Part shown: piece after piece, positions 25,770 to 35,675 of the stretch
How positions within the stretch are numbered: position 1 is the first letter of the stretch
Layout: every line of letters starts with the position of its first letter
Assembly: GCF_001420595.1 (NCBI RefSeq)
Contig: NZ_LJIX01000006.1
Coordinates: 3,457,058 to 3,521,057 of the forward strand
Length of the DNA: 64,000 bases
Source: Cytobacillus solani
GTDB taxonomy: Bacteria > Bacillota > Bacilli > Bacillales > Cytobacillaceae
Reading direction: 5' to 3'
Position numbers and translations under genes: made by a program
Notes under the pieces: model-generated
Seen by the model: only the letters and a program-made list of their open reading frames with translations
The model's database searches: none
Told to the model about the DNA's origin: nothing

Positions 25770-25863
25770 AATGAAAACCCCTTTCATCCGTGTAACGAAG
25801 GAAGATGAGAAGCACCATATTTACGCACTTCCCATCTTCAAGTGAAGTTTATTGCATTTATTC

Positions 25864-26856
25864 TTACTTTAACCCCTCTAATACTTTAAGTGCCGCTTCA
25901 TACTCTTCATCTTTTAATTTTACGTAGCCTACATCTTCAGAAAGCACCGCTGCATTATCAAGTGTATATTTAACGAACTCATACACTTCTTCATTTTTCA
26001 ATGATTCATTTTTTACATATGTGAAAAGAGGACGTGATAATGGAGCATATTCTCCGCTTTCAACCGTTTCATTCGTCGGTTCAACTGGTCCATTTCCTCC
26101 ATCAACTGGAACAACCTTTAATTTATCTTTGTTTTCAGCATAATACGCATAGCCAAAATAACCGATTGCATTTTTATCACCTGTAACACCTTGTACTAAT
26201 ACATTGTCATCCTCAGAAAGTGTTGCATTTTCAACAATTGGTGCATCTTCTAAAATGACTTCATTGAAGTAATCGTATGTTCCAGAATCCGTACCTGGAG
26301 AATAGAATTTAATTTCTTCTTCCGGCCATCCTTCACGAATATCTGACCATTTTCTTGCTTTTCCATCTTCAACCCACATTTTCTTCAATTCATCAACTGT
26401 TAAGTGGTCAACCCACGTATTATCTTTATGAACAACAACGGATAGTCCGTCATTTGCTAATTTAAATTCAGTATAATTAATTCCCGCTTCTTCTAATTGC
26501 GCCTTCTCTTCATCTTTAATTGGACGAGAAGCATTGCTCATATCTGTACTTCCTGCGATAAAGGCTTTGAAACCGCCACCTGTACCTGAGGATGCCACAG
26601 AAACCTTCACTCCTGGCTGCTCCATACCAAACTCTTCAACAACTGCCTCCATAATCGGATAAACCGTTGAGGATCCATCAAGATTTATTTCACCTTGAAG
26701 CTGCTTATTCTCTTCACTAGCTTTCTGCTCTGTACTAGTTCCTTCCGCTTGTGATCCGTTTGCTGTCGCTTCATTATCTGTTTTTCCACAAGCTGCAGTG
26801 AACGCAAGCGCTGCTCCAATCATTGTTGAAAGTGCTAAGTACTTAAAGCTTTTCAT
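25864..26856 (-). CDS. pstS: Phosphate-binding lipoprotein PstS
   Basis: 330 residues with signal peptide and lipobox (TAACGK), then the phosphate-binding fold: DGSSTVYPI, SSGTGGGFKAF and SNASRPI. It captures phosphate outside the membrane and passes it to PstCA. AGGGGG nine bases before the ATG at 26856 decides the start against the frame opening at 26919. A four-repeat Pho box lies just upstream, so expression should follow phosphate starvation through PhoPR. Confidence 0.96.
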   Translation of the reverse strand: MKSFKYLALSTMIGAALAFTAACGKTDNEATANGSQAEGTSTEQKASEENKQLQGEINLDGSSTVYPIMEAVVEEFGMEQPGVKVSVASSGTGGGFKAFIAGSTDMSNASRPIKDEEKAQLEEAGINYTEFKLANDGLSVVVHKDNTWVDHLTVDELKKMWVEDGKARKWSDIREGWPEEEIKFYSPGTDSGTYDYFNEVILEDAPIVENATLSEDDNVLVQGVTGDKNAIGYFGYAYYAENKDKLKVVPVDGGNGPVEPTNETVESGEYAPLSRPLFTYVKNESLKNEEVYEFVKYTLDNAAVLSEDVGYVKLKDEEYEAALKVLEGLK

Positions 26857-26916
26857 TTCTTTATTCCCCCTAAGAGATTGGTTATTTTGTCCTACACGTA
26901 TAGAATAATGCTCCAG

Positions 26917-26955
26917 CATTAACCTAGTTTTAATTGAATGTAAAGCTTTTGTAAA
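26917..26955 (-). promoter_or_regulatory. PhoP-binding Pho box upstream of pstS
   Basis: On the minus strand TTTACA, TTTACA, TTAAAA and TTAATG are each separated by exactly five bases, the 11-base spacing known for PhoP dimers in Bacillus (consensus TTAACA). A TATTCT hexamer lies about ten bases further on as a candidate -10 element. The start codon of pstS is about 60 bases downstream. Confidence 0.85.
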
Positions 26956-27016
26956 TTACAGCAAAGCGATGTATAAAAATTGATTTCACGAAAAGAATAA
27001 CTAGTTATTTGCATAC

Positions 27017-27050
27017 AAAAAGCCTGCTCCCCCTTAAGGGAACAGGCCTA
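27017..27050 (-). terminator. Terminator of pbpA
   Basis: On the minus strand AGGCCTGTTCCC pairs with GGGGGAGCAGGCT (imperfectly) and is followed by TTTT, just after the pbpA stop. Confidence 0.8.
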
Positions 27051-27063
27051 TTGTATAATTCTT

Positions 27064-29217
27064 CTATTCTTGTTCCGTTTTTTCGCCATCCGTTTCTTTC
27101 TGATCTTCGGTTGAATGATCCGTATTGGCTGTACCGGATTGTCTTTGCTTCTTTAATTCAAAATACGTATCTAACACACGTTCAGCAATATTTCTATTCG
27201 CATAATGGCCATGGCTTCCTTGGTAGGCCCATGGGACTAAGACAGCGATTGCGACTTCAGGATTGTCATAAGGAGCGTAACCCACATAGCTTAAGTTAAT
27301 AACCTCTGGCGGCTCTTTGCCATATTTGCTCCGTTCAGGTCCATCATAGAACGCCTCGGCTGTACCAGTCTTTCCTGCTGGATTATAATCCTTCCCTTTC
27401 GCGCCAAAGCTAGAATAAGCTGTTCCACCAGGTTCCTGAGTAACTTTTTTGAAACCTTCCTGAACACGGTCTAGCCATTCTTCTTTTCCTTCGATGCGGT
27501 TAAGTACTTTCGGTTCAATTTCCTGGATAATTGGTCCAATTTCTCCGTTTTCCATTAATGGCTCGCGGATTTCTTTCACTATATGCGGCTCCATTCGGTT
27601 CCCGCCATTTGCAATCGTTGAAACGTATTGAGCAAGCTGCATATTCGAATACGTGTCATACTGCCCGATCACTAAGTCAAGCATGAAACCTGGCTTTGTT
27701 CCAGTCCCTTTAAAGCCAGACTGTTCATTTGGGAGATCAATTCCTGTTTTAATACCTAGACCATATTGTGCAAAGGAGTCACGAATGGTACTAAAGCCCT
27801 TTGAATCTAACTTTAATGGACGATCAGGGATGTAAGTGCCCCCTCCAATATTTATCGCAGTCTGGAACATATAAACGTTTGAAGAGTACTTAAGGGCAGT
27901 GATATCTGACATCGTGCCAAGTCCAGCTTTCCAAGATTTTTTAGGTGGTGTTCCTTTAATTCTTACAGGGGTATCGTAAAAGGTATCTCCTGGACGGATT
28001 GCCCCAGTGTTAAAACCAGTCATAATCGTCGCACCTTTAACCGTTGATCCAACGTTGTAAGTCGTTTGGATATTTCCAAGCGCATCATCCATAATGACTT
28101 TTTCCCCATTTTCCTTCTTCACGATTCGTTTTCCAGACATTGAGAGAATCTCCCCGGTACGAGGATCCATCAGGACAACATAGGAACGATCGAGTAAAAG
28201 AGTGCCTGATTTTCCCTTCGCTGCTCTTAATTCCTCTTCTACAATTTTGTCAACAGCCATCTGAAGGTCCATATCTATACTTAGTACAAGATCCTTCCCT
28301 CTTTTACCTTCTGAAATCGGAATCGTTTCTAACACATTTCCTGCCTTATCGGTGATGTTCTTCACTTTTGCTTTCTGCCCATGCAGTACATCCTCATATT
28401 GCAGCTCAATTTGACTTTTTCCCACGCGGTCATTACGGCTGTAATCCCGTGCTAAATAATATTCAAGCTGCTCAGCAGGAAGTCCATCATCAGACACATT
28501 GCCAAGGACAGACTTCAATGTATCGCCAAACGCATAATATCTTTCCCAATCTGTTGTTGTATCCACGCCAGGCAGCAGCTGCAGGTTTTCACTGACAACA
28601 GCAAATTCCTCATCAGTTACTCCCTTATTTTTTACCATTTGCGGTGTTAGCGCATAACCACTTGAAAAATCACGGTAAATCGCAAGAACTTCTAGATCAA
28701 ATGCAGTTAATTCATTTAATTCTTCCTCTGTGATACGGTCAAGCTTAAGCTGATAGATTTTCTTGTCTAACTCTTTACCTTCCAGCTTCTTCTTTAATTT
28801 TTCTATTTCCTCATCAGATACCTTCGCATCTGCACGCTTCGAGTTTTCTAAAATCCAATAATCCTTTTTATCTCTTTCCTGGACTTTACTTGTATCTTTT
28901 TCAATAAGCGTTGCAAGTTTCTTTGCAACTTCTATCATTTCATCCTGCTTTGCCCCTCTATTTGTATACGTGATTGCGTTTTGCGGGGTATTATCAACGA
29001 TTATCTTCCCTGTCCGATCCATCATTTTTCCTCTTGGTACAGGATTATTCACTGTAATGTCTTCTGTCCGCTCTATCTCTCGTCGATAATCATCTCCATA
29101 AACAATTTGCACAAATCCAAGTCTAAGAATTAATACCGAAAACAGAATAAAAACGATAAAGAATAAGACATTTACCCGGAATGGTACATGTGACTTCTTC
29201 TTCTTTTTTTGCTTCAA
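27064..29217 (-). CDS. pbpA: Class B penicillin-binding protein PBP2A (PbpA)
   Basis: 717 residues: a basic cytosolic tip (KQKKKKKSH), one membrane helix (about 12-32), a PBP dimer domain (55-330) and a transpeptidase domain with S391-T-V-K, S445-S-N and K616-T-G. It cross-links peptidoglycan for cell elongation; in B. subtilis PBP2A and PbpH share this role. The acidic, glutamate-rich tail (about 690-717) is a common addition. Position between pstS and yqgE matches B. subtilis pbpA. Confidence 0.94.
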   Translation of the reverse strand: MKQKKKKKSHVPFRVNVLFFIVFILFSVLILRLGFVQIVYGDDYRREIERTEDITVNNPVPRGKMMDRTGKIIVDNTPQNAITYTNRGAKQDEMIEVAKKLATLIEKDTSKVQERDKKDYWILENSKRADAKVSDEEIEKLKKKLEGKELDKKIYQLKLDRITEEELNELTAFDLEVLAIYRDFSSGYALTPQMVKNKGVTDEEFAVVSENLQLLPGVDTTTDWERYYAFGDTLKSVLGNVSDDGLPAEQLEYYLARDYSRNDRVGKSQIELQYEDVLHGQKAKVKNITDKAGNVLETIPISEGKRGKDLVLSIDMDLQMAVDKIVEEELRAAKGKSGTLLLDRSYVVLMDPRTGEILSMSGKRIVKKENGEKVIMDDALGNIQTTYNVGSTVKGATIMTGFNTGAIRPGDTFYDTPVRIKGTPPKKSWKAGLGTMSDITALKYSSNVYMFQTAINIGGGTYIPDRPLKLDSKGFSTIRDSFAQYGLGIKTGIDLPNEQSGFKGTGTKPGFMLDLVIGQYDTYSNMQLAQYVSTIANGGNRMEPHIVKEIREPLMENGEIGPIIQEIEPKVLNRIEGKEEWLDRVQEGFKKVTQEPGGTAYSSFGAKGKDYNPAGKTGTAEAFYDGPERSKYGKEPPEVINLSYVGYAPYDNPEVAIAVLVPWAYQGSHGHYANRNIAERVLDTYFELKKQRQSGTANTDHSTEDQKETDGEKTEQE

Positions 29218-29354
29218 TGTTTATTTACACATCCTTTATCCAGTTCACTTTATCACTTATCTTTATTCTATAAGAAAACAATAAATTATTCTATTAAGAA
29301 CCTATAATTGTGATAAGAAATATTTCCCTAAAAAAGAAATGTGTACGCAGGCAG

Positions 29355-30572
29355 TTAGATTGACTGGAAATGAATTTTCCTGATAAACAAATAGATGATT
29401 AAATGACCGATGCCTAAAGCAAGAAGAAGAATGGGTATTCCTTTTTCTTCATTAAGAAAAACAACCACACCGAGGAAGGCAAGTATAGAAACAACTCTTC
29501 CAGAATTCAAAAAAATTTCACGAACCACAATATATTCTATCCTCATTTCAGCTGCCTTCCATCCCTTCCCTATCACATCATAAGTCATGGATATATATGG
29601 AACTAGTAATAGTGGGTAGGCAATAGCAATAATTCCAGCGTAAAATAACAGCTTGGGATAAGTTAAATTAAAAATGATTAAAAAAATGGCAGCATACAAA
29701 ATGACTCCACCAATGAGAATGGCTTTTTTTCGCTGATTTTTCTTAAGCAGCCTCGATACGCTGTAGTATGTAATAAATGAAACACCTGAATTAACAAGAC
29801 CAAATGTTCCTAATGCCATTTCACTTCCTGTGGAAATAAATACAAAAACAGATATGATAAAGGCAAATGTCCCTTCACGTAAACCTTGGAAAAAATGTGC
29901 GTTCGTAATGAGCCGCCAATTCATATTGTTTTTTCTTTCTGCAATAATTCGTTTAAACCAGTACTTTCCATTTGCTGGCCGTCTTTTAATAAAGAAGCTT
30001 AAAAAAACAGCCAATGAAAAGAGTCCTAGTGAAATTCCAAATATGATCGAATATCCAGTGAACTTTTCCATTCTTGAAATAATTAAACCTGCAGCAATGG
30101 GACCAATCATTCCCCCGACAGACGTCAGAATGCCGAGAAATCCGTTAAAGAAATCCCGATTTTCTGGTTCAGTAATTTCAAAGGTTAACACATTAAATGC
30201 AAGCCAATAAAAGCCATACCCTACCCCTAATAACGCACCTAAAAGCAATAAAAATTTGGACGCATATGTACCTACAGCTAAAACGGTTAAATAAAATGCC
30301 GCCAAAAATATGACACCAATCCTTAGAACGATCACCCGATCAATTTTCTTAGCCCATCTGCCTGCTAATATAAAGGTCAGCGGTTGTATGACAACAATAG
30401 TTAAATTATATAATCCTAAATCCTTAAATTCACCAGACTGCTTCCATAGATAAATGTTCACAAATGTATTCGATAAAGCCACACTTAATGAATAGAGTCC
30501 GCCTATCAATAGCAGTAAACCTAAATCCTTTGTTAATTCTACATCTCCGATCAACTTTTTCACTTTACTCAT
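29355..30572 (-). CDS. yqgE: Major facilitator superfamily transporter (YqgE)
   Basis: 405 residues with about twelve membrane helices and the MFS loop motif LAGRWAKKIDRVIVLRIG after helix 2. The substrate is unknown. AAGGGGAG seven bases before the ATG at 30572 decides the start; the frame opening at 30647 adds a non-family leader. Position between pbpA and sodA matches B. subtilis yqgE. Confidence 0.87.
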   Translation of the reverse strand: MSKVKKLIGDVELTKDLGLLLLIGGLYSLSVALSNTFVNIYLWKQSGEFKDLGLYNLTIVVIQPLTFILAGRWAKKIDRVIVLRIGVIFLAAFYLTVLAVGTYASKFLLLLGALLGVGYGFYWLAFNVLTFEITEPENRDFFNGFLGILTSVGGMIGPIAAGLIISRMEKFTGYSIIFGISLGLFSLAVFLSFFIKRRPANGKYWFKRIIAERKNNMNWRLITNAHFFQGLREGTFAFIISVFVFISTGSEMALGTFGLVNSGVSFITYYSVSRLLKKNQRKKAILIGGVILYAAIFLIIFNLTYPKLLFYAGIIAIAYPLLLVPYISMTYDVIGKGWKAAEMRIEYIVVREIFLNSGRVVSILAFLGVVVFLNEEKGIPILLLALGIGHLIIYLFIRKIHFQSI

Positions 30573-30654
30573 AAAAAAACTCCCCTTCACATCTAAAGGG
30601 TAGTTTTCATCAAAACGGAGTTGCTTATTCAATAATTCTCTAATCAATCAAATA

Positions 30655-30681
30655 GAAAACACGGCAGAAATTTCTGCCGTG
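30655..30681 (-). terminator. Terminator of sodA
   Basis: The inverted repeat CACGGCAGAA/TTCTGCCGTG lies after the sodA stop and is followed by TTTTCT on the minus strand. Confidence 0.85.
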
Positions 30682-30700
30682 CTTCTCTGTATCAACCCTA

Positions 30701-31309
30701 TTATTTTGCAGCGCTATAACGCTTAGAAACTTCATCCCAATTTACAACATTCCAGAAAGAATTAATGTATTCTGGGCGACGGTTTTGATATTTCAAGTAG
30801 TATGCATGCTCCCAAACATCTAAACCTAATAATGGAGTCTTGCCTTCCATTAATGGTGAATCTTGGTTTGGAGTGCTAGTTACTTCAAGCTCGCCATTGT
30901 TTACTGCAAGCCATGCCCAGCCAGAACCGAAGCGAGTAGTAGCTGCTTTTGCAAACTCTTCTTTAAAGCTATCGAAGCTGCCAAATTTGCTGTTAATTGC
31001 AGCAGCTAAATCTCCTGTTGGCTCACCGCCACCGTTTGGAGAAATAACCTGCCAGAATAATGAGTGGTTTGCATGACCACCGCCATTATTGCGGACAGCC
31101 GTACGAGCTGCTTCTGGAACAGCATCAAGATTTGAGATTACTTCTTCAACTGATTTAGAAAGAAGCTCATCGTTTCCTTCTAATGCATTATTAAGATTAG
31201 TCACATATGTGTTATGGTGTTTAGTGTGATGAATATTCATTGTTTCTTTGTCGATATTTGGTTCTAGTGCGTCATACGCATAAGGTAATTGCGGTAATTC
31301 GAATGCCAT
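30701..31309 (-). CDS. sodA: Manganese superoxide dismutase
   Basis: 202 residues matching cytosolic Mn/Fe [27 protein letters not shown] in the N-domain with metal ligands H27 region and H81 region ([10 protein letters not shown]), and the C-terminal metal motif [11 protein letters not shown]. It removes superoxide. GGGAGG precedes the ATG. A 22-bp palindrome lies 57 bases upstream and may be regulatory. Confidence 0.97.
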   Translation of the reverse strand: MAFELPQLPYAYDALEPNIDKETMNIHHTKHHNTYVTNLNNALEGNDELLSKSVEEVISNLDAVPEAARTAVRNNGGGHANHSLFWQVISPNGGGEPTGDLAAAINSKFGSFDSFKEEFAKAATTRFGSGWAWLAVNNGELEVTSTPNQDSPLMEGKTPLLGLDVWEHAYYLKYQNRRPEYINSFWNVVNWDEVSKRYSAAK

Positions 31310-31696
31310 TATAAATTCCTCCCTATGTAAATAAATTAAGCCTTCAGAATTCTTTTACGATTCCTATCATTCTAATTTTAGAATGATTATTCAGGCCTTC
31401 CATATAAGATTACCAAAATAAGATAATCCTTTCAATGAAAATGCTTAAGCAATTGCTTTTCATTTAACTTGAAGATTTCTCCAAATTACAAATATACCTT
31501 CCCCTATTTTTTTATAAATCATACAACTATTCCATATTTCGTTAAATTGTCATGATTTTGACGAACACCTATCAGTCAACGACTTAAGTCATATAATCAA
31601 CCGGAGTCATCTAATAAAATCCAACTATGTCATTGACAGCTTACCCGTATTTCCTTTTAATCAAAATTATAAATTCATGGAAAGGAGTCTATAATT
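31310..31696. other. Divergent control region between sodA and the Fnr-type gene
   Basis: 387 bases without a gene. It holds the palindrome at 31366-31387, a self-complementary GACTTAAGTC near 31581, and TATAAT near 31593 as a possible -10 for the regulator gene. I see no clear TGTGA-N6-TCACA Fnr site. Confidence 0.5.
31366..31387. promoter_or_regulatory. Perfect 22-bp palindrome upstream of sodA
   Basis: ATCATTCTAA, TT, TTAGAATGAT: ten-base arms that match perfectly. It is 57 bases before the sodA start. No T run follows on the minus strand, so an operator or a 5' leader hairpin is likelier than a terminator. Confidence 0.55.
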
Positions 31697-32392
31697 ATGA
31701 AAAATTTTAACCTTTCACTATATAGCGTACTTATCCAGCATTTTATTGGAAACGAAACTGTTCAACTAATTAAGTCTGGATCAATCCTCTTTCAAGAGAA
31801 GGACAAGGTTAACAATGTTTACATATTATTATCTGGAAAAGTTTCCATAGGAAGAATGAATATTCACGGAAAAGAATTTATCCTGAAATTATTAAATGGA
31901 GAAGAAATCATTATTGAATATCAGATATTCAGACATGCTCCTAAGTACCACTTTTTCGCAAAGGCGATTACTGATTGTGAAATGATTATCGTAAAAAGAG
32001 AGCTATTCGAGGAATTTATTTTACAGGACCGGGAACGATTAAGTAACTTGACATCATGGTTGAGTACTAGATATTTAAAGGCGCAGATGATCTGTCAGGA
32101 TTTAATTATTCACGGAAAAAAAGGCGGACTTTATTCCATTTTAATCAGGCTATGCAACAGCTATGGGGTCAAAACAGAAGAAGGAATTCTAATTGATTTT
32201 CCGCTTACACATCAGGAGTTAGCGAATTTAACATTTGGGACAAGGGAAGTCATCCAGCGAATGCTGAAGGAGCTAAGAGAAAATGATATCATTTCCTATG
32301 AACGCCAAAAATTCACCATTAAAAATTTAAATTACTTAAAAAAGGAAGTGGATTGCCTAAATTGTCCTTTCGAGATCTGCGGAATTAATTAA
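31697..32392 (+). CDS. fnr: Fnr-type Crp/Fnr regulator with C-terminal cysteine cluster
   Basis: 231 residues: a cyclic-nucleotide-binding-like beta-roll (about 20-120), a dimer helix, and a Crp winged helix with LTHQELANLTFGTREVIQRM as recognition region. The last residues hold C220, C223 and C228 (C-x2-C-x4-C), the same spacing as the C-terminal [4Fe-4S] ligands of B. subtilis Fnr. An oxygen-sensing role is therefore likely. AAAGGAG precedes the ATG. In B. subtilis fnr sits with narK, so the position beside sodA is different; it could be an Fnr paralogue. Confidence 0.8.
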   Translation: MKNFNLSLYSVLIQHFIGNETVQLIKSGSILFQEKDKVNNVYILLSGKVSIGRMNIHGKEFILKLLNGEEIIIEYQIFRHAPKYHFFAKAITDCEMIIVKRELFEEFILQDRERLSNLTSWLSTRYLKAQMICQDLIIHGKKGGLYSILIRLCNSYGVKTEEGILIDFPLTHQELANLTFGTREVIQRMLKELRENDIISYERQKFTIKNLNYLKKEVDCLNCPFEICGIN

Positions 32393-32398
32393 ATAGAT

Positions 32399-32432
32399 GA
32401 AAAGGACCCACTGCATTTAAAGGGGTCCTTTC
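32399..32432. terminator. Terminator between Fnr-type gene and yqgC
   Basis: AAAGGACCC and GGGTCCTTT form a stem flanked by A and T runs; it can serve both converging genes. Confidence 0.85.
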
Positions 32433-32447
32433 TAGTTTAAAATAACA

Positions 32448-32930
32448 TTATAAAACAACAAAAATAAAATAAACGATCATTACAGCTTGTATAATTCCCT
32501 TTGTTACAACACTGCTGATGAAACCGATAACAGAGCCAAATCCGATTTTTGCAGCTTCCTTCCATTCTTTTTTATGAACGGCAAGCTCTGCTATAAAGGC
32601 ACCTAAAAACGGACCAATGATAATTCCAAAGACAGGGATGACAAAGGGACCCACTAGGAGGCCTATTGTGCTCCCCCATATCCCTGCTTTTGAACCGCCG
32701 AACTTTTTCACTCCGATTAAATTTGAAATGTAATCTGCTCCAAATAGCAACAACACAAAAAGTCCTTGTATCACCCAAAAGAGCCAGTTAAATGGCTCAA
32801 AGGAAAAGAATATCCCGTATAGAATAAATCCGCCTGCAACAAACAGCACACTAGGGATAATAGGATAGACAAGCCCAATGAAAGCAATCACAAATAATAT
32901 AATAATTAATGTCCAATACAAAGTATCCAT
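32448..32930 (-). CDS. yqgC: DUF456 membrane protein (YqgC)
   Basis: 160 residues, nearly all hydrophobic, with glycine-rich helices typical of DUF456 ([11 protein letters not shown]-like segment, then [20 protein letters not shown]). It is an integral membrane protein of unknown function. The frame opens with a GTG at 32945, but spacing to GGTGAG and the usual length of 160 favour the ATG at 32930. Position after sodA matches B. subtilis yqgC. Confidence 0.82.
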   Translation of the reverse strand: MDTLYWTLIIILFVIAFIGLVYPIIPSVLFVAGGFILYGIFFSFEPFNWLFWVIQGLFVLLLFGADYISNLIGVKKFGGSKAGIWGSTIGLLVGPFVIPVFGIIIGPFLGAFIAELAVHKKEWKEAAKIGFGSVIGFISSVVTKGIIQAVMIVYFIFVVL

Positions 32931-33005
32931 GACTCTATTACTCACCAGCCTTTTTTATATAATAAAGGAAGGAGATGCCCCTCCTTGCTTATACCCTTCA
33001 TTCAA

Positions 33006-34634
33006 TCATTCTTCACCTAAAATCGCTTCTGCAATATTTACCGCATGATCGCCAATCCGTTCAAGATTACTCACAATATCAACATAAACAATCCCAGCTT
33101 GAGCTGAGCAGAGACCCTCATTTAAACGAAGAATATGCTGTTTTCGCAGTTTTCTTTCCATTTTATCAATGGCTTCTTCTTTTTTCACAACATCTAATGC
33201 TGCTATTCTATCTTTATGATCCAATGCATGGATAGATTCTTTCACAGTTGAGATTGTAAGTTTAAACATTTCTTCTAAATCTGCGGATGCATTTTCCGAG
33301 ATTTGCACTTTATTTGCTTGTTGGTACTCTGCAAGCTCAATAATATTTTCATAATGATCCCCGATACGCTCGATATCTCTGACAGTATCCATAAGCATTG
33401 TATGCTCTTCTGATTCATGAGCAGATAATGAGCTTGTAGAAAGCTCAATTAAATAATCCGTAATTTTCCGATCGAGATTATTAATCGCATCCTCCAGCTG
33501 CATGGCATTGCTTGAATGCTTTGTGTTTTTTGTTTTTAAGAATTCACATGTTTCATCAAGACCTCGAATAGCAAATTGCCCCATTCTTAACACTTCTTCC
33601 TTAGCTTGGCCAAGGGCAATAGAAGGAGATTGCTGGATAAATACAGGATCAAGATGTTTAGCTTTGTATTCCATTACAGCATCTTCACCAGGAATTAATT
33701 TGGTTACGATGATTGCTAATACTGCAACAAATGGCAATTGAATAATTGTATTTGACGCATTGAATATCCCATGTGCAAAAGCAATGGTCATCTCAGGATT
33801 TAGCCCCATGGCTGACTGAATAAATTCGATTAATAATGTAAATGGCTTTAAAAGAATCAAGAAAATAGTTGTCCCAATTAAATTAAATAGAACATGAACA
33901 GCAGCTGCTCTTTTTGCGGCAACAGATGCGCCGATTGATGCTAATACCGCTGTTATTGTTGTTCCAATATTGTCTCCAAACAGAACAGGTAATGCGGCAT
34001 GGATATCAATAAGCTGTTCAGAAAACAGTCCTTGAAGAATCCCAATCGTTGCACTTGAGCTTTGGACAATTACCGTAAAAACCGTTCCAACAATTACACC
34101 TAGAATTGGATTCTCACTCATATTCAGTGTCAGCTCATGGAAAGCTTCAAGTGTCCTTAATGGCTTCATTCCGCCACTCATTAATTCTAATCCATAAAAG
34201 AGAGCACCAAAACCAAACACGATTTGACCAATATTATGTATTTTTTGGCTTTTGAAGAAGAATAGTAAAATTGCTCCTAATGCAATAATAGGCAGAGCAT
34301 ATGCACCCACATCGATTCCTATAATGAAGGCAGTTACGGTCGTTCCTATATTTGCACCCATAATCACACCAATTGCTTGTCTGAGTGTCATGAATCCGGC
34401 ACTAACTAATCCAACTGTTATAACTGTAGTTGCAGAACTGCTCTGAATAAGAATAGTCACAAGCATTCCCGCAAATACTCCCATTACAGGATTCGTTGTG
34501 AAACGATCAAGTAAATCCCTTAACCGATCACCAGCCGATTTCTGAAGCCCGTCGCCCATTGTTTTAATCCCGTAAAGAAAAATTCCAAGGCCTCCTAGAA
34601 ATTCAAAAATCATTTGCTGAATATCCAATTCCAC
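33006..34634 (-). CDS. Na/Pi cotransporter family protein with PhoU-like C-domain
   Basis: 542 residues: two inverted membrane repeats each carrying the QSSSAT motif (about residues 62-68 and 190-196), a hallmark of the NptA/YjbB phosphate family, then a cytosolic PhoU-like helical domain (about 345-540). It probably moves phosphate across the membrane. Start is GTG after TTGGGAAATA. It lies between yqgC and yqgB, where I recall no such gene in B. subtilis. It is 10 kb from the pst operon and on the same strand. Confidence 0.88.
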   Translation of the reverse strand: MELDIQQMIFEFLGGLGIFLYGIKTMGDGLQKSAGDRLRDLLDRFTTNPVMGVFAGMLVTILIQSSSATTVITVGLVSAGFMTLRQAIGVIMGANIGTTVTAFIIGIDVGAYALPIIALGAILLFFFKSQKIHNIGQIVFGFGALFYGLELMSGGMKPLRTLEAFHELTLNMSENPILGVIVGTVFTVIVQSSSATIGILQGLFSEQLIDIHAALPVLFGDNIGTTITAVLASIGASVAAKRAAAVHVLFNLIGTTIFLILLKPFTLLIEFIQSAMGLNPEMTIAFAHGIFNASNTIIQLPFVAVLAIIVTKLIPGEDAVMEYKAKHLDPVFIQQSPSIALGQAKEEVLRMGQFAIRGLDETCEFLKTKNTKHSSNAMQLEDAINNLDRKITDYLIELSTSSLSAHESEEHTMLMDTVRDIERIGDHYENIIELAEYQQANKVQISENASADLEEMFKLTISTVKESIHALDHKDRIAALDVVKKEEAIDKMERKLRKQHILRLNEGLCSAQAGIVYVDIVSNLERIGDHAVNIAEAILGEE

Positions 34635-34866
34635 TATTTCCCAACCCCTATACCTTTATTCGACATATTTCATCAAACTCCTTACAATTATTAATGAATA
34701 TGAATAAAGAGTAAAGTTTTCTACAGCTAAATTTACAACACCTTAACAAACATGCTTAATATTACATTTATGTTACAATTTTTTTGCAGCGTTAAATTTC
34801 TACTACTTGTACAGAAGTTTTTATGCGGGTAGAATAAAGGATGAATTCTATTAAGGGTGTGTCCAA

Positions 34867-35637
34867 ATGAATATTTTCAACCAGTTTATAAAAAGTCTTT
34901 ATTCACCGAAGGATATTGCACAATATCGATTTCAAGGAATCGGCAAAACGATATTGTATGTGTTTTTTCTAACCTTTCTATCCCTTATTCCCTCAATTAT
35001 TTATTTCAGTACAGCTTTAATAAATGGTATGGAAGCAATACAATCTAGCGTTAAAACGGAACTTCCTTCATTTGTTATTGAAAATGGTGAAATGCAAGCA
35101 GATCTTGAAGCTCCAAAAATTATTAATAAAGATGAATTTACTATTATCCTTGACCCAACTGGAACAGTTGACCAAGAGGAATTGTCTAACAGTAATAATA
35201 CGATTGCATTATTAAAGAATGAAGCCTTTATTAAAGCAGGAGGTCAAACTCAATCCTTCCCTTATTCCATGGTACCGGATTTCACATTAACAAATGATGA
35301 TTTGGAGAATATTTTAGCTTCAATTGATTCTTCGTTAGCCATTATCATTCCACTTATTGCGGTAGTTATTTATATTGTTGCTGCCGGGTTGAAATTTATC
35401 GAAATTTCATTTCTTGCCTTAGTCGGTCTTTTATTGCAAAAGCTTATGGACGTTAATATGCAATATCGTCACACTTGGAGAATAGCGGCATATAGTGTAA
35501 CGCTGCCTGCAGTTTTCTTTACGGTGATGGACAGTCTAAGGACGTTGGTTCCTAATGGTGCCATTATTAATTGGTTTGTTGCGTTTATCATTTTATTATT
35601 AGTAATAAAAGAGATACCAAAACTAGAGAAAAAATAA
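34867..35637 (+). CDS. yqgB: DUF1189 membrane protein (YqgB)
   Basis: 256 residues with an N-terminal amphipathic FNQFIKSLYSPKDIAQYRFQ, one helix near 28-50, an outer domain (50-160) with acidic segments, and three or four further helices. This matches DUF1189/YqgB proteins of unknown function. AAGGGTGTG precedes the ATG. It is divergent from the phosphate cotransporter gene. Confidence 0.82.
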   Translation: MNIFNQFIKSLYSPKDIAQYRFQGIGKTILYVFFLTFLSLIPSIIYFSTALINGMEAIQSSVKTELPSFVIENGEMQADLEAPKIINKDEFTIILDPTGTVDQEELSNSNNTIALLKNEAFIKAGGQTQSFPYSMVPDFTLTNDDLENILASIDSSLAIIIPLIAVVIYIVAAGLKFIEISFLALVGLLLQKLMDVNMQYRHTWRIAAYSVTLPAVFFTVMDSLRTLVPNGAIINWFVAFIILLLVIKEIPKLEKK

Positions 35638-35662
35638 AACGCGCAAATCTGCGCGTTTTCCT
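35635..35662. terminator. Terminator between yqgB and the chemoreceptor gene
   Basis: AAAACGCGCA, ATC, TGCGCGTTTT: a G+C-rich stem with A and T flanks between two converging genes. Confidence 0.85.
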
Positions 35663-35675
35663 TTAGGTACTCTCT

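Noticed and set aside
34742-34780. Possible Pho box between the phosphate cotransporter gene and yqgB (TTACAT and TTACAA five bases apart)
   Set aside because: Only two repeats are in register and they point toward yqgB, not the transporter; neighbouring TTAACA and TTAATA are out of phase.
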